Shown piece after piece: positions 30,104-38,992 of a stretch of DNA of 38,992 bases. Where the stretch lies: contig NZ_JAFIRA010000039.1 in the NCBI RefSeq assembly GCF_022848905.1, positions 1 to 38,992 of the forward strand, in the 5' to 3' direction. This DNA comes from Thermostichus vulcanus str. 'Rupite' (GTDB lineage: Bacteria > Cyanobacteriota > Cyanobacteriia > Thermostichales > Thermostichaceae). The notes below the pieces were generated by a model. That model was not told the origin of the DNA, ran no database searches, and saw nothing but the letters and a program-made list of their open reading frames with translations. Position numbers and translations under genes: made by a program. The stretch's first letter is position 1. Each line of letters begins with the position of its first letter.

Positions 30104-31127
30104 CCAAAGGCATCACCCGTTCCCCAAACCGCTGCACATCGGTGATGAAATCCGGGAAGGTGAAGAGGATCCCGTCAATGCTGGTTTGGCTGGCAATGCG
30201 ATTCAGCTCTCGGGCCACGGTCTCATAGGAACCAATAAGGGTCGGGATCCCCATAAACGCTTCCGCCTGATAACGCTTCACATTCACACCGACGGGATCC
30301 GTATTGGCTGCCCCTTTCCAACCCAGTAGGGCCTCAATATCTCCCCCTTCCATATAGTGCTCGGCAGTGGCTTGGGCTTCCGCATCCGTTTCTCCCATCA
30401 CCACCGTAAACAGAGCATAGGTGCCCACTGTGCGCCCCACCTCTTGGCCAAACGCCTTCAACCGATCACTGATGTGAGCCGCTTCTTCAAAGGGGGCCAA
30501 GATAAAATTGTGGTTGCCCATTTCCGCCGTAAAGCGCATGCCTCGCTCCGAGTGTCCCGCACAAACAATCGGAATCTCCCGAGAAGGCCGAGGCTGGCAA
30601 AGGCAATCTTCCAACTGAAAATACCGACCTTGATAGGTGACGCGCCCCTGCTCCCAGAGCAGCTTCATCACCTGGACATACTCGGTGGCATAGTCGTAAC
30701 GGTAGCTGTAGTACTCATCCCCCGGCCACAAGCCCATTTGCGCATACTCCAACTTGTTCCAGCCGGTCACAATATTGAGGCCAAACCGCCCATGACTGAT
30801 ATCGTCCAAGGTCACGCACATGCGAGCGGCCACAGCGGGGTGCAGCGTGGGCAGGGCCACCGACGCATAGAGATGGATTTTTTCGGTAACCGCCGCCAAA
30901 CCCGCCATCAAGGTAAAAGACTCCAGGGCATAATCCCAAAACTGGGTTTCCCCCTTAAAGCCCCGCCACTTGATCATAGAAAGGACAAACTCAAAGCCAT
31001 ACTGCTCCGCCAGCAGGGTGATCTGCTTGTTTAACTCAAAGGTGGGCATGTACTGGGGTGAGTTGACAGAGATGATCCAGCCGTTGTTGGCGATGGGAAT
31101 GAAGACCCCAAACTGCAAGTAACCCAT
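30072..31127 (-). CDS. RutA-like flavin-dependent monooxygenase
   Basis: About 351 residues from ATG 31127 (MGYLQFGVF), preceded by GGAGAGG. LQFGVFIPIANNGWIISVNSPQYMPTFELNKQITLLAEQYGFEFVLSMIKWRGF and ESFTLMAGLAAVTEKIHLYASVALPTLHPAVAARM, then ISHGRFGLNIVTGWNKLEYAQMGLWPGDEYYSYRYDYATEYVQVMKLLW, track RutA closely. RutA is the luciferase-like enzyme that opens the uracil ring with FMN and O2. The other rut genes (B-G) are absent here. A lone copy may act on another heterocycle or on a different nitrogen or sulfur source. Confidence 0.78.
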   Translation of the reverse strand: MGYLQFGVFIPIANNGWIISVNSPQYMPTFELNKQITLLAEQYGFEFVLSMIKWRGFKGETQFWDYALESFTLMAGLAAVTEKIHLYASVALPTLHPAVAARMCVTLDDISHGRFGLNIVTGWNKLEYAQMGLWPGDEYYSYRYDYATEYVQVMKLLWEQGRVTYQGRYFQLEDCLCQPRPSREIPIVCAGHSERGMRFTAEMGNHNFILAPFEEAAHISDRLKAFGQEVGRTVGTYALFTVVMGETDAEAQATAEHYMEGGDIEALLGWKGAANTDPVGVNVKRYQAEAFMGIPTLIGSYETVARELNRIASQTSIDGILFTFPDFITDVQRFGERVMPLVNCRQVLQPA

Positions 31128-31408
31128 AAGCAAGACCTCTCCGGCAACCATTTGCAAACCTCTGTGGAGGACGAGCCTCAGCCCGCAGCCTTATCTAAGC
31201 CGGTTCAAGGTGAGAAAATTGTGCGCAACACTACGATGGTTCTCAACCCACAAAGTCTGAAACCCATAGCAAACCGCTGCTAGACTGTAGAATCAAATAC
31301 AAAGTTGGCCAAGTTTTGGCTAACGGGTTTTGGCTAATACGTGATCCGCGCTGGCTCCCCCTAGGGAGTGCGTTTGGCATCCGGTCATCTCAGCGGGGAG
31401 GAGATATC
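31128..31408. promoter_or_regulatory. Divergent promoter region between rutA-like and ilvB
   Basis: A 281-bp spacer between the two divergent start codons. It contains an AT-rich stretch near 31278-31312 (TAGACTGTAGAATCAAATACAAAG-like) that could hold ilvB promoter elements, and a GGGGAGGAG ribosome site ending 7 nt before ilvB. No leader peptide rich in branched-chain codons was found. Confidence 0.4.
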
Positions 31409-33205
31409 GTGGCGACAGGTGGATATGCGTTGGTGGATAGCCTGCATCGACATGGGGTGCAGCACATTTTTGGCTATCCCGGTGGGGCGATCCTGCCCAT
31501 CTACGACGAGCTGTACAAAGCCGAGTCGCAAGGGATCCTCAAGCACTACTTGGTGCGCCACGAGCAGGGAGCTGCCCATGCCGCTGATGGGTATGCTCGT
31601 GCCACCGGCAAGGTTGGGGTTTGTTTTGCTACCTCTGGCCCCGGAGCCACCAATTTGGTTACCGGCATTGCCAACGCCATGATGGATTCAGTGGCCATGG
31701 TGGTGATTACGGGTCAGGTACCCCGCCATTTGATTGGCACGGATGGATTTCAAGAAACCGATATTTTTGGCATCACGCTGCCCATCGTCAAGCACTCCTA
31801 CGTGGTACGGGATCCCCGCGACATGTCGCGGATTGTGGCAGAGGCATTCCACATCGCTGGTACGGGGCGACCAGGGCCGGTTTTGGTGGATATCCCCAAG
31901 GATGTGGGCCTGGAGGAGTTTGACTATCAACCTGTCAGCGAGATCAATATTCCCGGCTACAAGCCGACCGTGCGGGGGAATCCGCGGCAAATTCATGCCG
32001 CTGCTAAGCTGATCCTGCAGGCCAAACAACCCTTACTCTACGTGGGCGGTGGGGCGATTATCTCCGGGGCCCACGCCGAAATTGCTGAGTTGGCCCACAC
32101 CTATCGGATCCCGGTTACCACCACCTTGATGGGCAAGGGAGCCTTTGATGAGAACGATCCCCTATCGGTTGGGATGCTGGGGATGCACGGCACGGCTTAT
32201 GCCAATTTCGCCGTGACCGAGTGTGATCTACTGATTGCCGTGGGGGCCCGCTTCGATGACCGGGTAACCGGTAAGTTAGACGAATTTGCCAAGCACGCCA
32301 AGGTGATCCACATCGATATTGACCCAGCTGAGGTGGGCAAAAATCGCGGGCCGGATGTGCCGATTGTGGGGGATGTGCGTACCGTTCTGGTGGAGATGCT
32401 GGCCCAGCTGAGCAAAATGCCCTCTACACCCGGTATTACTCAGGCTTGGCTGGATCGGATTGAACGTTGGAAGCGGGATTACCCCCTGCAAGTGCCCAGC
32501 TACGAGGGCGTGATTGCTCCCCAACAGGTGATCGATGCCTTTCGTCGTCATGCCCCCCACGCCTACTACACCACCGATGTCGGTCAGCATCAAATGTGGG
32601 CGGCGCAGTTCTTGCGCAATGGGCCGCGCCAGTGGATCTCTAGTTCTGGGCTGGGCACGATGGGCTACGGGTTCCCAGCGGCGATGGGGGTAAAAGTGGC
32701 GCTACCCGAGCATGAGGTGATCTGTATTAGCGGCGATGCCAGTTTTCAGATGAATATGCAGGAGCTGGGCACGGTAGCCCAGTATGGAATTGCTACCAAG
32801 GTCGCCATCATCAACAACGGTTGGCAAGGAATGGTGCGCCAGTGGCAGCAGGCCTTCCATGGGGAGCGCTACTCCCATTCGGATATGGCTCCCGGTATGC
32901 CGGATTTTGTCAAGCTGGCTGAGGCTTTTGGGGTGAAAGGGATCCGTGTTGATCACCCCGATCAACTGGAGGATGCTGTTCAGGAGATTCTTCGCCACGA
33001 GGGGCCAGTAGTAGCGGATTTTGTGGTCAAGCGGGATGAAAACTGCTACCCAATGGTGCCCTCTGGCAAGGCCAACTACCAGATGATCGGGATCCCGGAT
33101 AAGCGGCAACTGGAGCAGGCAGCCGAGTTGATCTACTGCCCCAACTGCGGCACTAAGAATCCGACTTTGCACAAGTTCTGTACCGAATGTGGTACGAAAC
33201 TCTGA
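31409..33205 (+). CDS. ilvB: Acetolactate synthase large subunit with C-terminal zinc ribbon
   Basis: About 598 residues from GTG 31409, chosen for its GGAGG site. This ThDP enzyme makes acetolactate or acetohydroxybutyrate, the first step of branched-chain amino acid synthesis. [36 protein letters not shown] carries the catalytic Glu (E52). The FAD/central domain follows, and [31 protein letters not shown] is the ThDP-Mg motif. After the usual C-terminal helix the protein continues into a 23-residue zinc ribbon with CPNC (C577, C580) and CTEC (C591, C594). This extension is not in the E. coli or yeast enzymes. The regulatory small subunit gene (ilvH) is not adjacent. Confidence 0.93.
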   Translation: MATGGYALVDSLHRHGVQHIFGYPGGAILPIYDELYKAESQGILKHYLVRHEQGAAHAADGYARATGKVGVCFATSGPGATNLVTGIANAMMDSVAMVVITGQVPRHLIGTDGFQETDIFGITLPIVKHSYVVRDPRDMSRIVAEAFHIAGTGRPGPVLVDIPKDVGLEEFDYQPVSEINIPGYKPTVRGNPRQIHAAAKLILQAKQPLLYVGGGAIISGAHAEIAELAHTYRIPVTTTLMGKGAFDENDPLSVGMLGMHGTAYANFAVTECDLLIAVGARFDDRVTGKLDEFAKHAKVIHIDIDPAEVGKNRGPDVPIVGDVRTVLVEMLAQLSKMPSTPGITQAWLDRIERWKRDYPLQVPSYEGVIAPQQVIDAFRRHAPHAYYTTDVGQHQMWAAQFLRNGPRQWISSSGLGTMGYGFPAAMGVKVALPEHEVICISGDASFQMNMQELGTVAQYGIATKVAIINNGWQGMVRQWQQAFHGERYSHSDMAPGMPDFVKLAEAFGVKGIRVDHPDQLEDAVQEILRHEGPVVADFVVKRDENCYPMVPSGKANYQMIGIPDKRQLEQAAELIYCPNCGTKNPTLHKFCTECGTKL

Positions 33206-33250
33206 AGCCGTGGGCCTGGCTTCATCAGCCCGGATGGTGGCGTAACCGGA

Positions 33251-33267
33251 ATCCTCCGGTGGAGGAT
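33251..33267. terminator. Hairpin between convergent ilvB and branching-enzyme genes
   Basis: ATCCTCC (33251-33257), loop GGT, GGAGGAT (33261-33267) is a perfect 7-bp GC-rich stem in the 84-bp gap between two convergent genes. The place and strength suit a two-way terminator. There is no T-run on either side, so it is either of the kind often seen in cyanobacteria without U-tract, or a chance dyad built on a GGATCC site. Confidence 0.5.
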
Positions 33268-33289
33268 CCCGTGAGAGAAAGGTTTACCC

Positions 33290-34897
33290 CTACAACGGTC
33301 GGTAGGTGCGGTAATTGATATTCGGGAAAATGTTGTCCATGTACTCCACCTTGGACAGCCATTCTTCCTCTTCTGGGCTGGCTTTTTCCCGCCGAAACTG
33401 GCCTTCCTTGATCTTTTCGTAGAGGTGACTGAAACGCAGCAGATGAGATTTGGTGCGGCGCACCGCATAGGGAACCATCGTCCCCGTGCGCATAATAAAG
33501 GCCCAGTCCGAGGATTGTGCCAGAAGCAGCTCTCGGGCTGCTTGATTCAAGGCCCGCCACTCCAGATCATCAGCCGGTTCCCGGTAGCTCAGCTCAATCA
33601 TCCGCTCCGTCGCCTTGTGCAAATGGGGATAAATCCAGGCGTTGGTTTGGTTGAGCCAATACTCGTGAAACCCACGCGCCCCCCAACTGGATTGGGCCGG
33701 TTTACACACCTGCTGGGTTGGATGTTCCCGCAGATATTCCGCCAAATGGGTCATGCGGTAGGTGGATTGATCAAAGTAGCTCTTGCGAATCAAGTAATCA
33801 AGGAACCAGGGCCCTTCGTACCACCAATGGCCAAACAGTTCGGCATCATAAGGTGCCACCACCAGCGGCGGACGACCCATGACCCCATACAGATGTTCAA
33901 TTTGTCGCTGGCGATTAAACATGAAGTTGCCCGCATGTTCGGCTGCTTTTTCTCGCGCCCAATAGGGGTCGTACAATTGTTTTTGACCGAGATCAAGATT
34001 GCGTCCGGTGATGCGGTGGTACTTAATGCCGGTGTTTTTCCGTTGGCCGTTGGGCATAATGTAGGGCTTGATGTACTCGTAATCCGCCTCATAGCCCAAA
34101 TCCTTGTAGAACTCGCGGTAGACCGGATCCCCCGGATAGCCCACTTCCGCCGACCACACCTGCTGGGAAGACTCGTGATCGCGCCCGAAAACAGCAACGC
34201 CCGTCTCAGTAAAAATGGGGGCGTAAATGCCATAGCGGGGCCGAGGTTTGGCATAGAGAATCCCGTGGCCATCCGTAATCATGTAGCGGAGACCCACATC
34301 CGCAATCATCCGCTCCAGACCCTGGTAGTAGGCACATTCCGGCAACCAAATCCCTCGCGGCCACTGACCAAAATGCTCGTTGTAATGTTCACAAGCAACA
34401 AGCAGCTGGGCCCAAACAGCCTGAGGATACATTTGCATCAAGGGCAGATAGCCGTGGGTGGCTCCACAGGTGATGATCTCCAGGTTGCCGCTATCTTGAA
34501 ACCTCTTGAACGCCCTGACCAAGTCCCGATCGTAGCGTTCCCATAGATCCCGAACTCTAGAAAATTCCTTGACGTAATGCTCTGCTAGATAGCGAATGTG
34601 GCCATTGGTCACGTTTTTGTCGTATTCCAATTGGGCCAATTCTTCCAGCTTGGTTAAATACTCGTCGTAGCGCTCCTGAAGTAAGGGATCCCGTAACATC
34701 GACACCAGGGGCGGCGTCAAGGACATGGTAAAGCGAAAATCGATTCCATCTCGCTCTAGCCCCTCAAACATGTGCAACAGAGGGACGTAGGTCTCCGTGA
34801 TGGCTTCGTACAGCCACTCCTCTTCCAGCACAAAGTCCTGCTCAGGGTGACGCACAAACGGCAGGTGGGCATGGAGTACCAACGCGAGATAACCCAT
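33290..34897 (-). CDS. GH57 1,4-alpha-glucan branching enzyme
   Basis: A 535-residue glycoside hydrolase family 57 enzyme. MGYLALVLHAHLPFVRHPE is the family's first conserved region. The nucleophile is E187 in RGIWLPECAYYQG and the acid/base is D351 in VVAPYDAELFGHWWYEGP, spaced as in characterised Thermus/Thermococcus branching enzymes. The C-terminal helical domain (RMIELSYREPADDLEWRALNQAARELLLAQSSDWAFIM) contains the conserved DWAF segment. It makes alpha-1,6 branches in glycogen. Together with glgA immediately upstream on the same strand (201 bp apart), it forms a glycogen-synthesis pair. Cyanobacteria usually also carry a GH13 GlgB elsewhere. Confidence 0.92.
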   Translation of the reverse strand: MGYLALVLHAHLPFVRHPEQDFVLEEEWLYEAITETYVPLLHMFEGLERDGIDFRFTMSLTPPLVSMLRDPLLQERYDEYLTKLEELAQLEYDKNVTNGHIRYLAEHYVKEFSRVRDLWERYDRDLVRAFKRFQDSGNLEIITCGATHGYLPLMQMYPQAVWAQLLVACEHYNEHFGQWPRGIWLPECAYYQGLERMIADVGLRYMITDGHGILYAKPRPRYGIYAPIFTETGVAVFGRDHESSQQVWSAEVGYPGDPVYREFYKDLGYEADYEYIKPYIMPNGQRKNTGIKYHRITGRNLDLGQKQLYDPYWAREKAAEHAGNFMFNRQRQIEHLYGVMGRPPLVVAPYDAELFGHWWYEGPWFLDYLIRKSYFDQSTYRMTHLAEYLREHPTQQVCKPAQSSWGARGFHEYWLNQTNAWIYPHLHKATERMIELSYREPADDLEWRALNQAARELLLAQSSDWAFIMRTGTMVPYAVRRTKSHLLRFSHLYEKIKEGQFRREKASPEEEEWLSKVEYMDNIFPNINYRTYRPL

Positions 34898-35098
34898 ATC
34901 GGCCAGGGATCCTCAAATGAACGGATAAATCTCAACCTCCCCATCCAGTCCATCTGCAGAGAAATCTGTAGAGAAGGTTAAGGCTGTGATTGCTACCTAT
35001 CGTCTAGCATTTCAACCCCTGGGTCAAGGGCCGGGATCGCTGGGGATCACTCACAAGAGGGGGCTTCAGCAGGGATTGGGTAGGGATCTCGGCAGAGC

Positions 35099-36574
35099 TT
35101 AGCGGTGACGAATCAGGTCGTAGATTTCCAGATATTCCTTGCCTGGGTAGTTCCAGGAGTAGTCGTAGTTCATGCCCTGGATTTGCAACTGTTGGAATTG
35201 GGTGGGAGATTCGTACCAAAGATCGATAGCCCGATCCAAGGCAGACTCTATAGCTGCCGGATCCGTCTGATAAAACACATAGCCATTGCGCTGCTCAGGT
35301 AATTTTTGCGTGTCATAGTCCCGGTCAAAGACAGTATCCACCAAGCCACCAACGCCTCTTACAACCGGAACTGTGCCATATTTCAACCCGATCATCTGGG
35401 TCAGGCCACAAGGCTCGTAATGGCTGGGCACCACAATGAGATCTGCTCCGGCATAGATCAAGTGGGAGAGTTCTTCATTGAATCCCAGCTCGATGTGAAT
35501 ATCTGGGTTATCGTTCAGGTGGCGCTTTTCGTGAGCAAACCAGGCCCCAATCGCCCGCTCGGTGGCAGCCCCCAGCAACACAAACTGGGCATTTTTGAAC
35601 AGGGCACGATAGATGGCGTGGTGTACCAAATGCACTCCCTTTTGTTCATCCAGCCGTCCAATATAGGCGACGATCGGCTTATTGACATCTTGCAACAGAA
35701 GGCGATCCCGTAGGGCTTTCTTGTTTTTGGCTTTGTTCGCTAGGGTTTTGGCCGTATAGGTAGCAGGGATAAAACGGTCAATCTCAGGGTTCCAAATATC
35801 GTAGTCAATGCCATTCAAGACACCACGGAACTTATTTTGGTGCAGAAACAGGGTATGACCCAGCCCATAGCTATAGTCGCCAAATCGCACCTCTAGGGCA
35901 TGGTTGGGGGAAACAGTGGTGACAAAATTGGAAAATACGATCCCCCCTTTCATGAAGTTCAGAGCAAAGGGATTGAAATTATCCCGTAAACGATCGTAGT
36001 GGAAGTAGTAGGATTCGCGATTAAGGCCAGTTGCCCAAAGGATCTCAGGGCCGCCAAACCCCTGATGCTTAAAGTTATGGATGGTGTAGCACACCCGCTG
36101 ATTCCACATGCCGTTGTATTTGTAAATCTCAAATAACAAAACCGGCACTAACCCCGTCTGCCAATCGTGGCAATGGATCACATCCGGACGTTTGTTGCTG
36201 CGCAAGAGAAACTCCAGCGCTGCCTTGCTAAAAAAGGCAAACCGCATGTTGTCATCGTGGCAGCCGTAATAACAACCGCGGTTGAAGAAGTTATCTCCCG
36301 AGTGAGGCTCGATAAAAAAGCAGAGACGCCCATGCACCCAACCGCAGTACACCGAGCAGTGAATCGCCCCGCCATACCAAGGCACCCAGAGTTCACGGTA
36401 GGCATCGTGTAGCCCCCAGATCTGGTCGTAGCGCATGTTGTCATACTTGGGCAAAATCAGCTCAACACAGTGGCCGCGCCCTTCCAACTCCCGACTGAGG
36501 CCGTACACCACATCGCCCAGACCTCCCGCCTTGATTACCGGGGCACACTCAGACGCAATCTGCACGATGTACAT
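35099..36574 (-). CDS. glgA: Glycogen (starch) synthase GlgA
   Basis: A 491-residue GT5 enzyme that adds glucose from ADP-glucose to glycogen. The ADP-glucose motif KAGGLGDV is at 15-22 in MYIVQIASECAPVIKAGGLGDVVYGLSRELEGRGH. PDVIHCHDWQTGLVPVLL and YTIHNFKHQGFGG follow. The catalytic C-terminal lobe has VAYIGRLDEQKGVHLV and IVVPSHYEPCGLTQMIGLKYGTVPVVRGVGGLVDTVFD. The sequence is of the cyanobacterial GlgA2 type (shorter insert, HHAIYRALFKNAQF), related to plastid soluble starch synthase III/IV; that subtype is from memory. It lies upstream of the GH57 branching enzyme, on the same strand. Confidence 0.94.
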   Translation of the reverse strand: MYIVQIASECAPVIKAGGLGDVVYGLSRELEGRGHCVELILPKYDNMRYDQIWGLHDAYRELWVPWYGGAIHCSVYCGWVHGRLCFFIEPHSGDNFFNRGCYYGCHDDNMRFAFFSKAALEFLLRSNKRPDVIHCHDWQTGLVPVLLFEIYKYNGMWNQRVCYTIHNFKHQGFGGPEILWATGLNRESYYFHYDRLRDNFNPFALNFMKGGIVFSNFVTTVSPNHALEVRFGDYSYGLGHTLFLHQNKFRGVLNGIDYDIWNPEIDRFIPATYTAKTLANKAKNKKALRDRLLLQDVNKPIVAYIGRLDEQKGVHLVHHAIYRALFKNAQFVLLGAATERAIGAWFAHEKRHLNDNPDIHIELGFNEELSHLIYAGADLIVVPSHYEPCGLTQMIGLKYGTVPVVRGVGGLVDTVFDRDYDTQKLPEQRNGYVFYQTDPAAIESALDRAIDLWYESPTQFQQLQIQGMNYDYSWNYPGKEYLEIYDLIRHR

Positions 36575-36866
36575 TTCTAGATCTCCTGCATCAGAGCCTT
36601 ACCTTTCTTCACAAAAGATAATCGCTTTTGGCCGCGATAGGATATCCCCTTGTAATGACACGGCAATGACAAAGGATCCCTCTACCGGGATCCCTGGGGT
36701 GTACCTAAGCTAGGCCGACTGGGTTCAGGCTCAAATCGTTTGATCCGATAGGCAAGAGCACTGCTGGTGAATGGAGGAGCCCCTCTTCTGGGATGGGATC
36801 CCTGGACATGAGGGGGTAACCTCAGCCTTGCCAACCAAAGCTAGAGATCCTTTTGACGAATCAAAT

Positions 36867-37202
36867 TTAACGAATCAAACGGCTAACACCTGGGTGATAG
36901 TACCGCTCTTCGATCCAGGTGCGCAACTCATCTTCAGAGAAGATAGCAGCGGATGTCCCCGTTTTTGGATCGTAAGCATGCCAGAGGACATGACCAGCTC
37001 GATCGCGGCTTTGCCAAACTTGCACCTCATCGGAGCCAACCCAGAAGTTCGCTACCGCTTGCCAGGCGCGTTTCAGTCCTAATCCAAGCGCTTGCAAAGT
37101 GGCGCGAAACCGCGCAGAAGCCGTTTGAGATTCAGATTCAGCCCCTTCCATTTCATGGAGCGGGATCCAACCTTGAGAAACCTTGAGGGGGGTGCTTTTC
37201 AT
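36867..37202 (-). CDS. Conserved cyanobacterial hypothetical protein
   Basis: A 111-residue protein. The second half, FWVGSDEVQVWQSRDRAGHVLWHAYDPKTGTSAAIFSEDELRTWIEERYY, has a pattern I associate with short uncharacterised proteins of many cyanobacteria (…W…RDR.G…W.AYDP.TG……SE.E.R.WIE.RYY). The N-terminal half is basic and amphipathic (RATLQALGLGLKRAWQAVANFW) and might associate with membranes. No function or partner is known. ~292 bp separate it from glgA upstream; that gap holds a CAAAAG/CTTTTG dyad near 36613-36631 and nothing else of note. Confidence 0.7.
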   Translation of the reverse strand: MKSTPLKVSQGWIPLHEMEGAESESQTASARFRATLQALGLGLKRAWQAVANFWVGSDEVQVWQSRDRAGHVLWHAYDPKTGTSAAIFSEDELRTWIEERYYHPGVSRLIR

Positions 37203-37952
37203 ACCGATGACCGTTGAGCCTGTTCACATTCCCAACCTATCGATTGCCTCAGAAAGGATCAAAACATCTTCTGCATGGGATCCATGAATACTTTCGATAG
37301 ATAACAGCCTGTTTCCACAGTCCTTTTTCAGGTGGATCCCCTTCCCTAATTCCCCTTCCCTAATGAGGATCCCACCGTCTTCTAAAGCCGTAGTCGCAGG
37401 TCTTATCAGCTCAGGTCTTATCAGCTTATCTGCAGCTCTACTCAGGACGGATCCCTCTGTAGACATACTGACTCAATGAGTAGCAAGTGAACCTGCGACT
37501 TTCCCTTCTCCACCGGACACGAACCCTATGAATAGCTGAAAAAAGACGGGATCCTGACCAGTAAGCAGTATGATTACTTCATGTTTTTTTGAAAAATTGT
37601 CAATGATTTCAGAGCATGACTTTCTCAAAAAGAGTTTCAGGGAGGATACCTTCTCCTCCAGTCTTTGTCATTATTAGAGATAGTGCTCTCTCATAGTTCT
37701 GTCACTCTTATCCCACATTTAATTGGGTTATTTTCCCATACAGTGGTTTTCTTCATTTGCTGGCTCGTGCTGATTATGCGCTGTATCAGGTGAAACATCT
37801 GGGGCACAATCGAAGACACCTGGCCTGAGGTTTATATCCAGTGCCTGTGGGAGAATGGGTCAAGACAAGGGCAAAACGGTTGCCCAGTGTCGTACATTCA
37901 GTCTCCAGCAGTCTCCAGCTCTGGCTGGATTTGAGCAGCTATAGGTCAATTC
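37203..37952. other. 750-bp gene-poor region with tandem duplications upstream of chlD
   Basis: Two exact short tandem duplications stand out: a 15-bp unit CAGGTCTTATCAGCT at 37397-37411 and 37412-37426, and a 14-bp unit around CCCCTTCCCTAAT at 37338-37350 and 37352-37364. An open frame of 80 codons crosses them on the minus strand (37224-37466) but resembles no family; the 14-bp duplication would have shifted its frame, so I do not call it a gene. From ~37550 the sequence turns AT-rich and probably holds the chlD promoter. Confidence 0.55.
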
Positions 37953-38992
37953 ATGGGATCCGCCACCCTTCCTCCAACCCTCAAGGCTCAGCCCACCTTT
38001 CCGCTCACTGCCGTGGTTGGGCAGCAGCCGATCAAACTAGCCCTACTCTTAGCCGCTGTGGATCCCGGCTTGGGAGGAGTGGTGATCGTCGGGCCACGCG
38101 GTACAGCCAAATCTGTTCTGGCCAGAGGGATCCATGCCCTGCTCCCCCCAATTGAAGTGATCGCCGGATCCTTTTGCAACGATGATCCGACTCAACCGGG
38201 CACCTGGTCAGACTGGGCCAAAACCCATTTTTCTCCCACTTCATCTCTCCCAAAACAAGTGATCCCGGCACCTTTTGTGCAAATTCCCTTGGGAGTGACC
38301 GAGGATCGCCTCCTGGGATCCGTAGACGTGGGGGCTTCCGTAGAGCGGGGGGAAACTGTGTTTCAGCCGGGATTGCTAGCAGCAGCCCATCGGGGAGTGT
38401 TGTATGTGGATGACATTAACCTCCTGGATGACCAAATTGCCAACTTACTGCTGACGGTGGTGGGAGATGGGGTCAACCGGCTAGAGCGGGAAGGGATCAG
38501 CCTGCAACATCCCTGTCGGCCCCTACTGGTAGCCACCTATAACCCCGAAGAAGGCCCGCTCCGGCCACATCTGCTGGATCGGATGGCCATGGTGCTACCT
38601 GCTGACTTGGATCTCACCTTGGAGGAGCGGCGGGAAATTGCGCAACGGGCCAACCTCTTTAGCGACACTCCGGAGACCTTCTTGGCTGAGCAAGAGCCTG
38701 AACTGGAGGATCTGCGCACCCGCATCCTTTTGGCACGGGAATGGCTGCCACAAGTTAAACCCCAACGGGATCAGATTAACTATCTGGTGCAAGAAGCCAT
38801 CCGAGGTCATGTTCAAGGGCATCGGGGAGAACAGTTTGCCCTGCGAGCGGCCTGTGCTTTGGCAGCCCTAGAAGGACGAGATCGCCTTTTGGCGGAGGAT
38901 TTGCAACAGGCGGTGCAATTGGTGCTCCTGCCCCGTGCCCAGTACGATCCCACCCAACCCCCCCCGCCGCCGCCGCCCCCCCCTCCCGAACC
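37953..38992 (+). CDS. chlD: Magnesium chelatase subunit D, N-terminal part (runs off the window)
   Basis: An ATG at 37953 opens a frame that stays open to the window end (346 codons). [50 protein letters not shown] is the ChlD AAA+ domain with its usual GPRGTAKS Walker A variant. [41 protein letters not shown] is the Walker B/sensor region of the ChlI/ChlD pair. The frame then enters a poly-proline stretch, which in ChlD precedes an acidic linker and the C-terminal von Willebrand A (MIDAS) domain, not visible here. With ChlI and ChlH it inserts Mg2+ into protoporphyrin IX, the committed step of chlorophyll synthesis. Confidence 0.93.
   Translation, partial: MGSATLPPTLKAQPTFPLTAVVGQQPIKLALLLAAVDPGLGGVVIVGPRGTAKSVLARGIHALLPPIEVIAGSFCNDDPTQPGTWSDWAKTHFSPTSSLPKQVIPAPFVQIPLGVTEDRLLGSVDVGASVERGETVFQPGLLAAAHRGVLYVDDINLLDDQIANLLLTVVGDGVNRLEREGISLQHPCRPLLVATYNPEEGPLRPHLLDRMAMVLPADLDLTLEERREIAQRANLFSDTPETFLAEQEPELEDLRTRILLAREWLPQVKPQRDQINYLVQEAIRGHVQGHRGEQFALRAACALAALEGRDRLLAEDLQQAVQLVLLPRAQYDPTQPPPPPPPPPPE

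Noticed and set aside
30357-31034. Open frame of 225 codons on the plus strand
   Set aside because: Antisense to the RutA-like gene, His- and Arg-rich, no domain.
33425-34546. Open frame of 373 codons on the plus strand
   Set aside because: It lies wholly antisense to the GH57 branching enzyme and has no family resemblance; a by-product of GC-rich codon use.
37224-37466. 80-codon open frame on the minus strand upstream of chlD
   Set aside because: No family resemblance, crosses two tandem duplications, one of 14 bp that would shift frame, and has no clear ribosome site.

Overview
This window reads as cyanobacterial chromosome. Direct markers are rpaB/ycf27, chlD (Mg-chelatase D subunit), a Ycf21-type chorismate lyase, the cyanobacterial families DUF1825, DUF2811, DUF4079 and DUF4168, a GlgA plus GH57 branching-enzyme pair, and a Zur-like Fur regulator. 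By eye, GGATCC (usually inside GGGATCCC) occurs about 120 times, roughly once per 325 bp and about ten times the chance level. The usual cyanobacterial HIP1 octamer GCGATCGC is almost absent. This palindrome usage, the moderately high GC and the IS200/IS605 debris suggest an early-branching, thermophilic 'Synechococcus'/Thermostichus-like lineage; that placement is inference.

Layout. 0-3.4 kb: tail of an IS200-type element with its right-end hairpins, a B12-binding-type radical SAM enzyme, a Tat-exported ABC substrate-binding protein, and a long nested inverted repeat that looks like an IS relic. 3.5-10.6 kb: an unusual J-domain/TM/DUF4168 membrane protein, the chorismate lyase (convergent, overlapping), an operon DUF1825-zur-like-AbrB transporter, a UPF0284/CobT-like enzyme overlapping clpS, a large coiled-coil protein with secretion-ATPase-like end domains, and a small unknown protein. 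10.7-14.9 kb: a RibD-C reductase, a cluster of five DnaA-box-like sites in 11-bp phase (candidate origin or DnaA-regulated site), DUF2811, a TPR-glycosyltransferase and rpaB. 14.9-16 kb: a gene-free region containing a nest of 27-bp modular palindromic repeats, then a small leader ORF coupled to DUF4079. 16.6-22.8 kb: lipA, a lone PotA-type ATPase, two exported-protein genes with related duplicated upstream regions, a pentapeptide-repeat protein and a MATE transporter.

22.8-25 kb is a degraded island. It holds a decayed VOC-family gene and a Uma2 (DUF820) gene split by two head-to-head N-terminally truncated tnpB fragments. One of the tnpB copies carries four in-frame 27-bp repeats of the same family as the 15.5-kb nest. 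25-38.9 kb returns to housekeeping: a propeller-like/transglutaminase protein, TauE/SafE, a lipoprotein, BioY, a HisN-like phosphatase, a lone RutA-like oxygenase, ilvB with a C-terminal zinc ribbon, glycogen branching enzyme (GH57), glgA, a conserved small protein, and the 5' part of chlD running off the window.

The most unusual material is the 27-bp repeat system. Each unit has two hairpins with compensating arm changes, is 9 codons long, forms a nest between genes, and has entered one transposase gene four times without shifting frame. No rRNA or CRISPR array was seen, and I found no tRNA by eye.
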